Source: Opitutia bacterium Tous-C4FEB | GTDB taxonomy: Bacteria; Verrucomicrobiota; Verrucomicrobiia; Opitutales; Opitutaceae | Assembly: GCA_002304445.1 (NCBI GenBank) | Contig: NEVA01000014.1 | Location: 56,768-120,767, forward strand | Length of the DNA stretch: 64,000 nucleotides | Direction: 5' to 3' | Shown here: piece after piece, positions 9,656 to 20,982 of the stretch | Layout: each line of letters opens with the position of its first letter | Position numbering within the stretch: the first letter of the stretch is position 1 | Notes under the pieces: model-generated | Databases searched by the model: none | Seen by the model: the letters and a program-made list of their open reading frames with translations, nothing else | Told to the model about the DNA's origin: nothing | Position numbers and translations under genes: made by a program

Positions 9656-12600
9656 TTATTGCGCGGACTTTTCGGCGGCGCGTTTTTCGTAGTCGGCGCG
9701 GGTGTCGCGGAGGGCGCGGGGGATTTCTTGGCCGACGACGGGCGGCTTGGCGCGTTGGCGGACCATGAATTCGACGACGTTGCGGAGCTCGGCCTTGGTC
9801 AAAATCGTGCCGTAGATTTCCGGCATGCTCGAGGGCGCCGTGTCGCGTTTGGCGATGTCGGCGATCGCGATATCGACGGGTGCGCCTTCGGTGGGATTGA
9901 GGGTAAGGGTGGTCGCGGTCTCGGCGCGAATCGTGCCGACTTTGACGCCGCCTTTTTTCAAGGTCACGACCACGGTGTCGAAGCCGGGGGCGATGTGGGC
10001 GTTGGGCTTGATGATGGATTCGAGGAGATACTCGCGGGTGTATTTGCTGCCCATGTCGTCGAGCTCGGGGCCGGCGACGCCGCCCGCGCCGCCGATCGCA
10101 TGGCATTTCACGCAGGCCATGACGGGCTGATTGCGGAAAATCTCCTCGCCGGCTTTCGCGTTGCCGCCGCGCAGGGAAACGAGGAAGGGTGCGAGCGGAT
10201 CAGGATTTTTGGCGAGGGCGGCGTCACGGGCGGCGAGGGCAGCTTGCACGGCCGGCGTGGCGCGGGCGGCGGCGGCTTCGATGAGCTCGAGTTGCACGGC
10301 GGGGGTGATTTTCCCGGCGGCGAGCAAGTCGAGTTGCGCGACCATGAGCGCGTCGGCCTCGGGGTGTTTGAGCACGGCGAGGGCGGCGAGGGCCGTGCGC
10401 TTTTCCTCAATGTCGCCGTTGGTCACTAGGTTCTTGATCACCGGAGCGGCCCGGTCGGGCGAAAGACCGGCGATGAGGGGCAGGGCCGCGCCGCGGAGGT
10501 CGGCCGAGTTGGAGGCGCCGGCGGTGGTCACGGCTTCAGCGAGGCGTGGATCGTTGAAGTGTTTCAGGGCGTTGAGCGCGGCGGCCCGGGCGGCGGGGCT
10601 TTGGGCGACGTCTTTGACGATGGCAAAGAGCGTATCGGAGGCGGACGTGAGGTTGAGTTTCTCGGCGGCCTTGAGGGTGGCGGTCTGGATCTTCTCGGGC
10701 GTGTCCACGGTGAGCAGTCCCGCGAGTACGGGCGCGAGGGCGGCGGCGGCGACTTGGGGATCGCGGGTCGTTTGGGTGAACGGCCGGTAGTTGCCGACGA
10801 TGCGGTCGCGCTGGGGCGGGGCGGGCCAGAGCGAAAGGTGGGTGATGGCCTCGGCGCGGAGCAGGGTGGGCGCATCGGCGCGGGCGGCATAGGCGGCGAT
10901 CGCGGCGGCGTGGGCGGGCGTGCCGAGTCGGAAGGCGGCGTTGAGGGCGCGGAGCATCACGGCTTCGTCGGCGACGGGGTTCGCGACGAAGGCGGCGAGG
11001 GCGGCAGTCGCGGCGTCGATGGAGGCGTCATTGATGGCGAGGGCGGCTTCGCGGACAAGGTAGGAATCGGAGTCGTTCAGGAATTGGGCGACGTTGGCCG
11101 AGCCGAGGCGACGCAGGGTAAGGAGCACGCCGAGGCGGACGGCGGGGGAGGCGTCGTTGATCGCGGAGGTGAGCGTGGCGCGGTCGTTGCTGCCGACGAG
11201 GCCCATGACGAGAGCGTGGCGGAGGTAGGCGTCGGTGTCTTGGTTGGCCTTGAGGGCGGCGAGTAGGGCGGGGGTGGCGTCGGCGCGACGGAGTTTGCCG
11301 AGAGATTGGGCGGCGAAGAATTTCACGCGCGGGGAGGAGTCCGTGAGGGCGGCGATGAGCGGCGCGAGTGCCGGGGAAAAGGTGACGTCGCCGGTCAGTT
11401 TGGTGACGCGGAGGTCACCGAGGAGTTTGGCCGATTGGGCGCGGACTTCGGCGTCGGGATCACGCAGGAGAGAGAGCGCGGTGGTGTTGACGGCGATGCC
11501 GTGGTTCTTGGGGTCTTTGGCGGCGAGTTGGCCGAGGCCCCAGATCGCGTGGAGGCGGGCGTAGGACTTGGGCGCGGAGGGCAGGTCGGATATTTGCCCC
11601 ACTTCGGAGGCGATCTTCGTGAGCGCGGTGAGGCCGGCGGGGCCGCGGGCGGCGAGTTCAAATTGGGCGGCGCGGCGGACGCGCATGTCGGCGTGGCCGA
11701 GGAGCGCGGCGAGTTCGGCGACGTGGGTTTTGGTATGGTCGGCGCCGATGAGTTTTTTGGTCTCGGCGATGATAAGGTCGTTGGCGTGGGCGGGATCGGA
11801 CACGGCGTAGATCCGGCCGCGCTTGGACTTTGGCCAGCCGTCGGCCCAGTCGGACCAGTAGAGGCGGCCGTCGGGGCCGAATTTCACGTCGGTGGGGAGC
11901 GCGCCGCCGAGAAAGCGTTGGGCGGTGTCGACGGCGTAGGTGGCGCCGTTGGGTTTCAATTTATAAGTGAAGATGCCGGAGCGGGACACGTTGCCGACGA
12001 AGGTCGTGATGAACAGCGAGCCGCGGAAGGACTCGTTGAGGCCGGTGCCGGGGTAGTAAGTGATGCCGGAGGGGCCGTCCTCGAGGTTGGCGAGGGGCGC
12101 GAGGTGGTTGGCGGCTTGGCCGGGAAAGCGCGGGAGCCAGATGCGCTCGCGGTTCCAAGAGCCGGCGTTGCCCATGGGGGCGTGTTGGTAGCCGACGCGC
12201 CAGCCGGAGTCGCCGCCCTCGACGACGTGGACAAGGCGTTCCATATCGCCGTGGTCGCAGTCGTTGTCGCCGGTGAAGAGATCGCCGACCTCGTTGAAAA
12301 GCAGGTCCTGGGGGTTGCGCAGGCCGGTGGCGAAGAGTTCGACGTTGGAGCCGTCGAGGTCGCAGCGGAAAACGGCGCCATAGTCCGGGGCGGCGAGGGC
12401 GCCGGTGGGCGTGGGGACGTGGGCGCCGCGGTCGCCGATGCTGTAGTAGAGTTTGCCGTCGGGGCCGACGATCAGGCCGTGCATATCGTGGCCGGTGAAA
12501 TTGAAGCGGACGCCGTAGCCGGTGCTCAGGTCTTTGCGGGTCTCGGCTTTGTTGGTGCCGGTGAGGGCGGTGAGGCTGGGGATGTTGGTGAAATAGACGG

Positions 12601-13192
12601 TGCCCTGGTGCGGGAGGACGCCGGAGGCGATGCCGTCGATGGCGGTGTTGAAGCCCTCGGCGTAGAGCGTGGAGGTGTCGGCGGTGCCGGTGCCGGCGCG
12701 ATCTTCGATGAGGCGCACGCGCTCGGTCTCCTTGCTCAGTTCGGCCACGCCCTCGGGGCCAAACCGGCGGGTGATCATTGCGCGAAAATCATCCTGCGTG
12801 CGGTTGGCGAGCTCGTCTTCGAGGATCCACATGTAGTCGCGGATATCGAGGACGCTGGAGCGGTAGCGGTAGGTCTCGGCGACGAAGGCGCGGCCCTTTT
12901 CGTCGAAGTTAAAAGCCACGGGGTTGGCGAGCATGGGCTCGGCGGCCCAGAGGGAAACGGTGAGGCCGGGCGGGAGTTTGAAGCGTTGAAGGGCGAGCAG
13001 GCCCTCGTCGGAGGCGGGGTTGATCTCGGCCTCGGGCTTGCGCTCCATCGGCTTCAGTTTGCCGACGACGGATTTGCCTTGGACGGCGAGTTCGGCGGCG
13101 CGGGCGGGCGCGGGGGCGAGCAAAGTGAAGGCGAGAACGGAGCAGAGGGTCGCGGCAAGGGCCGCGGGGTAGGGGCGGGGGAAGCGGAGCAT
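9656..13192 (-). CDS. PVC-type haem-binding CxxCH protein / membrane-bound dehydrogenase with HEAT repeats
   Basis: Signal peptide MLRFPRPYPAALAATLCSVLAF, beta-propeller dehydrogenase region, HEAT repeats, C-terminal CVKCH cytochrome motif. Confidence 0.85.
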   Translation of the reverse strand: MLRFPRPYPAALAATLCSVLAFTLLAPAPARAAELAVQGKSVVGKLKPMERKPEAEINPASDEGLLALQRFKLPPGLTVSLWAAEPMLANPVAFNFDEKGRAFVAETYRYRSSVLDIRDYMWILEDELANRTQDDFRAMITRRFGPEGVAELSKETERVRLIEDRAGTGTADTSTLYAEGFNTAIDGIASGVLPHQGTVYFTNIPSLTALTGTNKAETRKDLSTGYGVRFNFTGHDMHGLIVGPDGKLYYSIGDRGAHVPTPTGALAAPDYGAVFRCDLDGSNVELFATGLRNPQDLLFNEVGDLFTGDNDCDHGDMERLVHVVEGGDSGWRVGYQHAPMGNAGSWNRERIWLPRFPGQAANHLAPLANLEDGPSGITYYPGTGLNESFRGSLFITTFVGNVSRSGIFTYKLKPNGATYAVDTAQRFLGGALPTDVKFGPDGRLYWSDWADGWPKSKRGRIYAVSDPAHANDLIIAETKKLIGADHTKTHVAELAALLGHADMRVRRAAQFELAARGPAGLTALTKIASEVGQISDLPSAPKSYARLHAIWGLGQLAAKDPKNHGIAVNTTALSLLRDPDAEVRAQSAKLLGDLRVTKLTGDVTFSPALAPLIAALTDSSPRVKFFAAQSLGKLRRADATPALLAALKANQDTDAYLRHALVMGLVGSNDRATLTSAINDASPAVRLGVLLTLRRLGSANVAQFLNDSDSYLVREAALAINDASIDAATAALAAFVANPVADEAVMLRALNAAFRLGTPAHAAAIAAYAARADAPTLLRAEAITHLSLWPAPPQRDRIVGNYRPFTQTTRDPQVAAAALAPVLAGLLTVDTPEKIQTATLKAAEKLNLTSASDTLFAIVKDVAQSPAARAAALNALKHFNDPRLAEAVTTAGASNSADLRGAALPLIAGLSPDRAAPVIKNLVTNGDIEEKRTALAALAVLKHPEADALMVAQLDLLAAGKITPAVQLELIEAAAARATPAVQAALAARDAALAKNPDPLAPFLVSLRGGNAKAGEEIFRNQPVMACVKCHAIGGAGGVAGPELDDMGSKYTREYLLESIIKPNAHIAPGFDTVVVTLKKGGVKVGTIRAETATTLTLNPTEGAPVDIAIADIAKRDTAPSSMPEIYGTILTKAELRNVVEFMVRQRAKPPVVGQEIPRALRDTRADYEKRAAEKSAQ

Positions 13193-13383
13193 GGGAGGGA
13201 ATGTGGACCGTAGTTGCGACAGCACGCGGGGCAAGCCGGTAGGATCGCGAGAAAGGGTGAAAGCATGGGCGCTTCGCTTCAGGGCCACGGCTTATGCGGT
13301 TGGAATCGCCCCTTCTGCCCGCGACGCGCAACCATCGGGCTCGCCGGCCGTCATTCACCGGCTCGCCCAACCCCACCCTTCCC

Positions 13384-14727
13384 ATGAAATTCGGTTTCCT
13401 GCGTCTTGTATTCGTCCTTGGTCTGCTCGGTTCGCTCTGCTCCGGCACGGCGTCCCCGCCCAACGTCATCATCTTCTACGCCGACGACCTCGGTTGGGGC
13501 GAAATCACCGCGCAGGGCTTTTCTAGAGATATTCCGACGCCCCACATCGATTCGCTCGCCAAGAACGGCTTGCGCTTCACCAACGGTTATGTCGCGGCGA
13601 CCTATTGCAGCCCATCACGCGCCGGCCTTTTGACGGGCCGTTATCCCACGCGCTTCGGTCACGAATTCAACACGGTGGCCAATGCCGTTGGCCTGCGCGC
13701 CGACCAGACCACTTTGGCGACCCGCCTAAAAGCCCTCGGCTACGCCACGGCCGCGATTGGCAAGTGGCACCTCGGTAACCAGCCCGAGAACCGCCCTACG
13801 AAGCGTGGCTTCGGCGAATTTTACGGGACCCTCAACAACACGCCGTTTTTTCATCCCACCAATTTTGTCGACTCGCACCTTTCGAACGACGTGCGCGAGG
13901 TGAAAGACGACGCGTTTTACACCACCGACGCTTATGCCGACCGCGCGGTCGACTGGCTCGATAAAAACAAAACGAAGCCCCGATTTCTCTATCTCCCGTT
14001 TAACGCCGTTCATGCGCCCCTCCAAGCCACGAAAAAGTATCTCGACCGTTTCCCCGGCATCACAGACGAAAAACGAAAGACCTTTGCCGCGATGATGTCG
14101 GCCATGGACGACGCCGTGGGCCGCGTCCTCGGAAAAATCCGCGAGCTCGGACAGGAAGAAAATACGCTCATCTTCTTCATCTCCGATAACGGCGGACCGA
14201 CCCAGAGCATTACCTCGTCCAACGGCCCGCTGCGCGGGTTCAAGATGACCACCTTCGAGGGCGGCACGCGGGTTCCGTTCATCGCGCAGTGGAAAGGCAA
14301 GATCCCCGCGGGTAAAACCTACGACCTCCCGGTGATGAATCTCGACGTGTTGCCCACGGCGATCATCGCTGCCGGCGGCAAACCCGAGGTGTCGTGGCAG
14401 CTCGACGGCGTCGACCTGATGCCGTTTCTCACCGGCGCAAAAAACTCCCGTCCGCACCAGACGCTCTACTGGCGCTACGGCCCGCAATGGGCGATCCGTC
14501 ACGGCGACATGAAGCTCGTCGTCGCCCGCGGCGGCAGCGGTCAGCCCGAACTCTATGACCTTGCCGCCGATATCGGTGAATCGAAAGACCTCGCCGCGGC
14601 CCAGCCCACGAAGGTGAAAGAATTGCAGGCGATGTGGGACCAATGGAGCGCCGAGCAAGCTCCCGCCAGCGCGCCCGACGCACCCGCCGGGAATGCGAAG
14701 AAAAATAAAAAGAAGCGGGTGAATTGA
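13384..14727 (+). CDS. Sulfatase (arylsulfatase family)
   Basis: NVIIFYADDLGWGE, CSPSRAGLLTGRYPTR (CxPxR formylglycine motif), GKWHLG. Confidence 0.93.
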   Translation: MKFGFLRLVFVLGLLGSLCSGTASPPNVIIFYADDLGWGEITAQGFSRDIPTPHIDSLAKNGLRFTNGYVAATYCSPSRAGLLTGRYPTRFGHEFNTVANAVGLRADQTTLATRLKALGYATAAIGKWHLGNQPENRPTKRGFGEFYGTLNNTPFFHPTNFVDSHLSNDVREVKDDAFYTTDAYADRAVDWLDKNKTKPRFLYLPFNAVHAPLQATKKYLDRFPGITDEKRKTFAAMMSAMDDAVGRVLGKIRELGQEENTLIFFISDNGGPTQSITSSNGPLRGFKMTTFEGGTRVPFIAQWKGKIPAGKTYDLPVMNLDVLPTAIIAAGGKPEVSWQLDGVDLMPFLTGAKNSRPHQTLYWRYGPQWAIRHGDMKLVVARGGSGQPELYDLAADIGESKDLAAAQPTKVKELQAMWDQWSAEQAPASAPDAPAGNAKKNKKKRVN

Positions 14728-14854
14728 GCCGGTTTGATCGGCGGGACGCGTTTCGAACTCGGCACCTTCCGATCACCGATCGCGCATGTTCGGCGAGCGA
14801 CCGCGAGGGCGCCGGGTCCAGCAAGATGCCGGAAATCGAGGGCCGTCAGTCGGT

Positions 14855-17416
14855 CTATTTTTCTTTTGCCGTCGGCGACTCTGTCAGGAGAAAGGTCATG
14901 AGATCGCGGATCTGGTTTTGATCGAGCGATTGCAGCAGGCCCGCGGGCATCAGTGAGACGGCGGACGCTTTCATCCCGGCGATCGTGTTCTTTGGGATCG
15001 TCAGGTTTGCGCCGGAGACTTGTCCGAGCACGACGGCTTGGGGTGTATCTTCGAGCACGATGCCGTTCGCCGACGAGCCATCGTTCAACGTCACGACGTA
15101 GGCGATGCGGTCGGGGTTGATCGCCGCGCTCGGCTGCACGATGTCTTTCATCACGGAGGCGTAGTCGCGGTAGACGAGATTCGACAAATCCGGTCCGATC
15201 AGCCCGCCCTCGCCGTGGGCTTGGTGGCACGCGGCGCACGCGGCCTGTTGGCCGTGATAAATTTCACGGCCTCGGAGCCAATCACCCCCGGCGAGCTCCG
15301 GAACGGTGCGGGCCACGGGTTCGTTCGTTGCATCCGCTTGCTGGATCGCGAACGGCAGCAGGAAACGGCGCAAGGGCAGGGCACGCGGTCGTGCGTCCTC
15401 GGCGGTGTGCCACGCCACGTCGAGCGCGGGAGCGGTGCCGCCCGTGGCGAGCGTGATTTCCACGGGCCACCAACGGCTCTCGCGCGAGGTCGTCGTGATG
15501 CGGACTTCGCCGTCGGCGCGTCGCTCGACCTCGGCCGTGGCGGGTGCATTGACGGCCAGTCGTGCACCGGCGGCGGGCTTGAGCGCGACGGTCACGGTCT
15601 CGGCCGGATATTCGAAATCGATTTTCGCTCCGGGTTGGATGGCCGGGCGCAACATCAGATGCAGATCCCATTGCGTGCGCAGGACGAGGCTGCCGGGGGT
15701 TTTCAACAGCGCAAACAGACGCGCGTGTTCCGCGCTCGGACCGGTGAGCGCCTGCGCGACGGCGAGGTCCACGTGCGGCAGCCAACCGGACCAACCGATT
15801 TGGCCCGCGGCATCGCGCCATTCGGCTTCCACGCCCGTGAGATCGGTGAGCACATCGATGGCGGCGTGTTGCGGAAGCTCACGTCGGGCCGGGTCGTGGG
15901 CGCGTTCCGCCGCAAGCCCGTCGGGCAACGTCACGGCGTAATTCAGGGCGGCGGTGCGCGGAGCCGAGCGCAACACCACCGAGTGCAGATCCGCCGCCAC
16001 TCCGGCCGAGAGCACCGGAAGTGCCGCGCGTTTCATTTTGGACTGGTCCTTCACCACTTGGTAGCCGGGCACAAACGACTCGAAACGGTCGCCGGCGGCG
16101 ACGTGCGTGCCTTGCGTGAGCGTGCTCTGCCGCAACAGATTTTTCCAGCGGAGAGGCTCCACCGGCCGGTCGAAAATGATGCGCGTCTCCGTCGGACTCG
16201 CGGCGTAGGCGAGCACCGGTTGCGGGGCGGCCGGGTCGGCATACGAGAGTTTGAACAGCTTGCCCTGTCCCTGCGGCCCGGTGCCCCAATCCGGTGCGCC
16301 GCTGTGGCACGCCACGAGCAAATCCCCCTGCGGCGTGGGCACGGCGTCGATGGTCAGCATCGCGAGGCCGGCGATGAGATCGTTCTTCGCGACATAGCCG
16401 GCGGCGGTCTTTACGAGTTTCGTGCGCCAGATCTTGCCGCGGGATTCGCCGGCGACGAAGACATCCCCGCGCCACCACTCCGGGCCGAAGATTTTTCCGC
16501 CGCCCGCCACAGGTTCGTTAAAATGAATGCCGCACGTCGCCTGATGCTGCGGGCCGTAATCGAACACGCTGGGCTCGTCGATCACGCCCGGGAGGTGGAC
16601 GGGATGGCGGGGCGGGAATCCGTAGTGGCGTCCCTTCTCGATGAAGAGGAGCTCGTCGAACGGATTGCCATTGGGCAGCCACGTCGCCCCTTCTTGATCG
16701 GAACAGAACAGATCTCCGGCGGCGTTGAAGGCGAGGGACACCGGAAAGCGTAATCCCGTGGAAATGATGTCGCGGCGTTTCCAGTCGGGTGAGAGCCGGA
16801 TGATCGTGCCGCGCTCGCTGAACTGATTGTAATCGGAGAGGCCGGTTTTTTTGTTGAGCCGATACGCTCCGTTCCACGCATCGACGCCGAGGCCGAAATA
16901 GATGTTGCCCGCAGGATCGACGGCGAGGCCGATCGCATCGAGGTTTGAACCCGCGGCGGCCGTGGGCGGCAGCCATCCGCCGGTGACGGTCTGCAATTCC
17001 GCCGTGCCGTCGCCCTTGTCGCGGAGGTGGATGACGCGGCCGCGACTCGCGATGTAGAGGCCGCCGGGTCCCCAGGCCATGCCAATGCTGGGCGGAATCT
17101 CGGCGCGGGTGTTGTCGAAAAAGGGCGAGCTCGCATCCTCGAGGCCGTCGCCGTCGGTGTCCTTCAGTTGGTGGACGTTCCCATCGTAACCGAGGGCAAA
17201 CAGTCGCCCGTCCGGCGCGTAGACGAGGTTGTTTAGGTTGCGCAACGCGAGCGGCAGTTCCCGCACGGTGAACCCCGGCACCAGCAGTTGCACGGGCGGT
17301 GGATTCTCGATGGCGATGGCGGGCCGCGCGATCGGGGCTGCGGCGTGGGCGCCCACGGCCATCAGCCCGAGCGAGATCGTGAGGAGCCGAAAAAACGAAG
17401 CGGGGCGGGTCTGCAT
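14855..17416 (-). CDS. PVC-type glucose/sorbosone dehydrogenase-like protein with C-terminal cytochrome c
   Basis: Signal peptide, NNLVYAPDGRLFALGYDGNVHQLKDTDGDGLED, CAACHQAHGEGGLIGPDLSN. Confidence 0.85.
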   Translation of the reverse strand: MQTRPASFFRLLTISLGLMAVGAHAAAPIARPAIAIENPPPVQLLVPGFTVRELPLALRNLNNLVYAPDGRLFALGYDGNVHQLKDTDGDGLEDASSPFFDNTRAEIPPSIGMAWGPGGLYIASRGRVIHLRDKGDGTAELQTVTGGWLPPTAAAGSNLDAIGLAVDPAGNIYFGLGVDAWNGAYRLNKKTGLSDYNQFSERGTIIRLSPDWKRRDIISTGLRFPVSLAFNAAGDLFCSDQEGATWLPNGNPFDELLFIEKGRHYGFPPRHPVHLPGVIDEPSVFDYGPQHQATCGIHFNEPVAGGGKIFGPEWWRGDVFVAGESRGKIWRTKLVKTAAGYVAKNDLIAGLAMLTIDAVPTPQGDLLVACHSGAPDWGTGPQGQGKLFKLSYADPAAPQPVLAYAASPTETRIIFDRPVEPLRWKNLLRQSTLTQGTHVAAGDRFESFVPGYQVVKDQSKMKRAALPVLSAGVAADLHSVVLRSAPRTAALNYAVTLPDGLAAERAHDPARRELPQHAAIDVLTDLTGVEAEWRDAAGQIGWSGWLPHVDLAVAQALTGPSAEHARLFALLKTPGSLVLRTQWDLHLMLRPAIQPGAKIDFEYPAETVTVALKPAAGARLAVNAPATAEVERRADGEVRITTTSRESRWWPVEITLATGGTAPALDVAWHTAEDARPRALPLRRFLLPFAIQQADATNEPVARTVPELAGGDWLRGREIYHGQQAACAACHQAHGEGGLIGPDLSNLVYRDYASVMKDIVQPSAAINPDRIAYVVTLNDGSSANGIVLEDTPQAVVLGQVSGANLTIPKNTIAGMKASAVSLMPAGLLQSLDQNQIRDLMTFLLTESPTAKEK

Positions 17417-17715
17417 GGATTCAAGGCAGCGGAAAACTGCGCCCGACGGCGAGCCCAAGAACGCCGATTTGTAGGTGAGGCTTCGTCCGAGTTTTGTTCG
17501 TGGTGGCGGGCGACGCTGACTCCAGCCGACGGGGACGTTGCGTTTTTGAGATAAAAAATAAAGACCGACGCTTTTTAGCTATCCAGCGGCGGCGGCATGC
17601 GTTGAGGTTATCTGCCCTTGGGTTGCCCCATCCCATGGGATTGGCATCGGGCGCGAACTCTTCGAGGTCGGGCTCCGGGTTTGCCGATCGTCCCTCAGCT
17701 TCAACCACCCCGTTT

Positions 17716-19353
17716 ATGACTTGGTCTCAAAATTACTCCCCGCTCGGTAGCATCGGTCTGTCCGCTTTGGTCGCGGCGTTACCTATCGTCACTCTGCTTG
17801 GGCTGCTCGCCTTTTACCATGTGCGGGCGCAAGTCGCGGCGTTGGCCGGGCTGCTCGTCGCGTTTGGCGTGGCGATTTTTGTCTACCAGATGCCAGTCTC
17901 GCTGACGTTGGCGTCGGCGGGTTACGGGGCGGCGTTCGGGTTGTTTCCCATCGGCTGGATTATCCTCAACGCGATTTTCATCTACAACCTCACCGTCGAA
18001 ACCGGCCAGTTTCGGGTTCTCCAAAAACAGGTCTCGGCGATGTCGGGAGACCGGCGGATTCAGGCGCTCCTGATCGCGTTCAGCTTTGGCGCCTTCATCG
18101 AGGGTGCGGCGGGTTTTGGTGCGCCGGTGGCGATCAGCGGCGCGCTTTTGATCGGACTGGGCTTCCGGCCGCTGGAGGCGGCGAAGCTCGCGTTGATCGG
18201 CAACACTGCGCCGGTTGCTTACGGCGCGCTCGGCACGCCGCTCATCACGCTTGCGAAAATCACCGAGCTCGATCTCCAGCTCCTGAGCTCGATGGTCGGT
18301 CGGCAATTGCCGGTTTTTTCGCTGATCGTGCCGTTCTGGCTGATCGCCGCGCAGGCGGGCTGGCGGGGCATGGTGGCGGTGTGGCCGGCGTGTCTGGTGG
18401 CGGGCGGGAGTTTCGGGCTCTCGCAATTCCTCGTGAGCAATTTTATCGGGCCCATGCTCGTGGACATCATTTCGGCGATTTTCTCGATGAGTGCGATCGT
18501 CGTACTGATGAAATTCTGGCGGCCAAAAGACATGCAGCAAAACGCCGTGACCAAGGACGCCGCACTCGAGGCGGTGCCGGTTGACGGTCCCGCGTGGAGG
18601 GCGTGGTTGCCGTGGGTTTTTCTGAGTGTGTTTGTGTTTCTGTGGGGCCTGCCCGTGATCAAGAAGGCGCTCAACGCCTGGTTTGCGCCGGCGTTTGAAA
18701 TGCCGCTGCTGCACAAAGGGATCATGCGGGTTCCGCCCGTGGTGGTGCAGCCCGAGGCCGAGTCGGCGATCTTCACGTTCAACGCGCTCTCGGCCACGGG
18801 CACCGCGCTGCTCTTTGCGGGATTTTTGGCGGGCGTGGTGCTCGGCCTCAAGCCGCTCCAGATCGTCAAAGTGTATGGCCGGACCTTTTGGTCGGTGCGC
18901 GTTTCGCTGCTCACGATCGCGCTGATGCTCGCGCTCGGTTTTACCACCAAGTTCAGCGGCACGGATACGACGATGGGCTTGGTCATGGCGGGCACGGGCT
19001 GGTGGTTCCCGTTCTTCTCGCCGCTCATCGGCTGGCTGGGTGTTGCGCTGACGGGCAGCGATACCTCGTCCAACGTGCTCTTCGGCAATCTGCAAAAAGT
19101 AACCGCGGAACAACTCGGGATGTCGCCGATCTTGATGGCGGCGTCCAATAGCTCGGGCGGAGTGATGGGCAAAATGATCGACGCCCAAAGCATCGTGGTG
19201 GCCGCGGTTGCCACCGGCGGGCACAAGGACAGTCCGGATGCCGGGACCGTGTTGCGCTCGGTGTTCTGGCACAGCGTGGCGCTCGCGCTGCTCGTGGGCG
19301 TGCTCGTGATGCTCCAGGCCTACGTGTGGCCGTGGATGATTCCGACCCAGTGA
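17716..19353 (+). CDS. lctP: L-lactate permease family transporter
   Basis: [54 protein letters not shown]; internal start [11 protein letters not shown]. Confidence 0.92.
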   Translation: MTWSQNYSPLGSIGLSALVAALPIVTLLGLLAFYHVRAQVAALAGLLVAFGVAIFVYQMPVSLTLASAGYGAAFGLFPIGWIILNAIFIYNLTVETGQFRVLQKQVSAMSGDRRIQALLIAFSFGAFIEGAAGFGAPVAISGALLIGLGFRPLEAAKLALIGNTAPVAYGALGTPLITLAKITELDLQLLSSMVGRQLPVFSLIVPFWLIAAQAGWRGMVAVWPACLVAGGSFGLSQFLVSNFIGPMLVDIISAIFSMSAIVVLMKFWRPKDMQQNAVTKDAALEAVPVDGPAWRAWLPWVFLSVFVFLWGLPVIKKALNAWFAPAFEMPLLHKGIMRVPPVVVQPEAESAIFTFNALSATGTALLFAGFLAGVVLGLKPLQIVKVYGRTFWSVRVSLLTIALMLALGFTTKFSGTDTTMGLVMAGTGWWFPFFSPLIGWLGVALTGSDTSSNVLFGNLQKVTAEQLGMSPILMAASNSSGGVMGKMIDAQSIVVAAVATGGHKDSPDAGTVLRSVFWHSVALALLVGVLVMLQAYVWPWMIPTQ

Positions 19354-19413
19354 TCTGCCCTTGGTGAACGCTGCGCTGCACCCTCACATCCGATCAAGGA
19401 TCGGCCACTCCCG

Positions 19414-20982
19414 TTAAAGTGCGGCTGTGCCGTGCTCCAGCGCCTCACGGAGCGCCTCGATAATCTCTTCCACCGGTTCGCAGCCGACGCAGAGGCGGAG
19501 GAGGTCGGGGTCGAGGTTGCTGGCGGATAATTCGGCGAGGCCGGCGGGGGTCGTCACGAGGTCGTAGTGCGCGAGATACATGAACGAGGAGATCAGCGTC
19601 GTGGTCATACCGAAGCTCGGGCCTTTCGGCAGGCGGAGGCAGTCGTAGAATTTTTCCAGGCCACCGATTTCGCGGAGGGAAAAAGTGATCAGGCCGCCGG
19701 TGGCGTGGGGGTGGCGGGCGAGTTTTTCGAAGTTGGCGACGCTCGCGGCGTGGCGGGCCCAGTAGACGTCTTTGACGGCGGGGTGGTTTTCCAAGAACGC
19801 GACGACGCGGGGGGTACTGGCGTGGATTTTTACGAGGACGTTTTCGGTGTCGGCAATCTCGTGGGCGAGGCGGGCGGCGTCGCGGGCGTAGAGCGGCTCG
19901 GCGGCGAGCGCGATGCGGCGGCGGAGCTCGGGGGCGTCGGGGCGGTCGGGGTTGACGACGGCGAGACCGGCGGTGAGGTCGCCGACGCTGCCGGTGTATT
20001 TGGTGAGGCTGGCGAGCGCGATGTCGGCGTGGGGGAGAACGTCGAGGTTGTAGAGCGAGGCGGTGGAGGCGTCGATGAGGACGTGGGCGCCGTGGCGGCG
20101 GGCGAGGGCGGAGATGGCGGGGATGTCGGGGGTCTGAAGGAGCGGGTTGGTGGGCACCTCGGCGACGACGCCGGCGATACGGGCGCCGTGGGCGGCGAAG
20201 ATGCGGGCGATGGCGTCGAAATCGAGCGGGTTGCGGATGTAAACGTAGTCGGCGGGCGACGCGGTGAATTTTTTGAGGATGGCGATGGTATCGAGGTAGA
20301 ACCAACCGAGTTGAATCCAGATGGTGCGGCCGCGGCTGGCCTGGAGGTCGGCGACGGCGCGGAAGGAGGCGTAGATGGCGCTCATGCCGCAGTTGGTGAG
20401 AAAAAGGTCGGCGTCGGCGACGGGCGTGGCGGTGGGCGCGAGGTCGGAGTTGAGGACGCCGCGGAGGTGACGGCGGATCTCGGCGGGGGCATCGCCGGCG
20501 AATGTGGCCTCGGGATAAACGGCGGCGCGGAGTCCGAGGCGGACGAGGTGATCCTCGGCCTCGCGGGAGGAGAGGAAGCCGCCGAGGTTTTGCAGATAGG
20601 TCTTGGCGAGGGCGTAAGTGGCGCTGTGGGCGGCGGGGTGGGCAACGCCGTGGAGGCCGTGGGTGTCGACAAAGAGGTGGGCGGCGCCGGCAAAGGTGGC
20701 GCTAAGGTGGGCGACGAGATTCTCGGCGATGGCGAGGGACGAGGTGAGCCAGAGCTTATGGCCGGCGAGGGCGGGGTTGGTGGCGACGTAATGCGCGGCG
20801 AGCTGGAGCGCGAACGGATGGACGACGAAACGCGGGTAGCCGGTGGCGAGTTGGCGGATGATCTCGGGGTCTTTCTCCTCGTAGCCGCGGACGGAGTGCA
20901 TCGTGGGCAAGCTGCACGAAACGGCATGAGGGCTGGGCGGGATGGCGGCACCGAGGGGCAGATTGGTGAAGGCGGACGGCAT
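19414..20982 (-). CDS. Cys/Met metabolism PLP-dependent (cystathionine gamma-synthase-like) enzyme
   Basis: AEVPTNPLLQTPDI, HADIALASLTKYTGSVGDLTAG PLP-lysine region. Confidence 0.75.
   Translation of the reverse strand: MPSAFTNLPLGAAIPPSPHAVSCSLPTMHSVRGYEEKDPEIIRQLATGYPRFVVHPFALQLAAHYVATNPALAGHKLWLTSSLAIAENLVAHLSATFAGAAHLFVDTHGLHGVAHPAAHSATYALAKTYLQNLGGFLSSREAEDHLVRLGLRAAVYPEATFAGDAPAEIRRHLRGVLNSDLAPTATPVADADLFLTNCGMSAIYASFRAVADLQASRGRTIWIQLGWFYLDTIAILKKFTASPADYVYIRNPLDFDAIARIFAAHGARIAGVVAEVPTNPLLQTPDIPAISALARRHGAHVLIDASTASLYNLDVLPHADIALASLTKYTGSVGDLTAGLAVVNPDRPDAPELRRRIALAAEPLYARDAARLAHEIADTENVLVKIHASTPRVVAFLENHPAVKDVYWARHAASVANFEKLARHPHATGGLITFSLREIGGLEKFYDCLRLPKGPSFGMTTTLISSFMYLAHYDLVTTPAGLAELSASNLDPDLLRLCVGCEPVEEIIEALREALEHGTAAL

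Noticed and set aside
11306-13213. 635-aa Gly/Val/Asp-rich plus-strand ORF
   Set aside because: Antisense shadow of the PVC haem-binding gene in high-GC DNA; low-complexity composition and no recognisable domain
15020-16753. 577-aa plus-strand ORF
   Set aside because: Arg/His-rich shadow ORF opposite the cytochrome-dehydrogenase gene, whose minus-strand product has clear motifs
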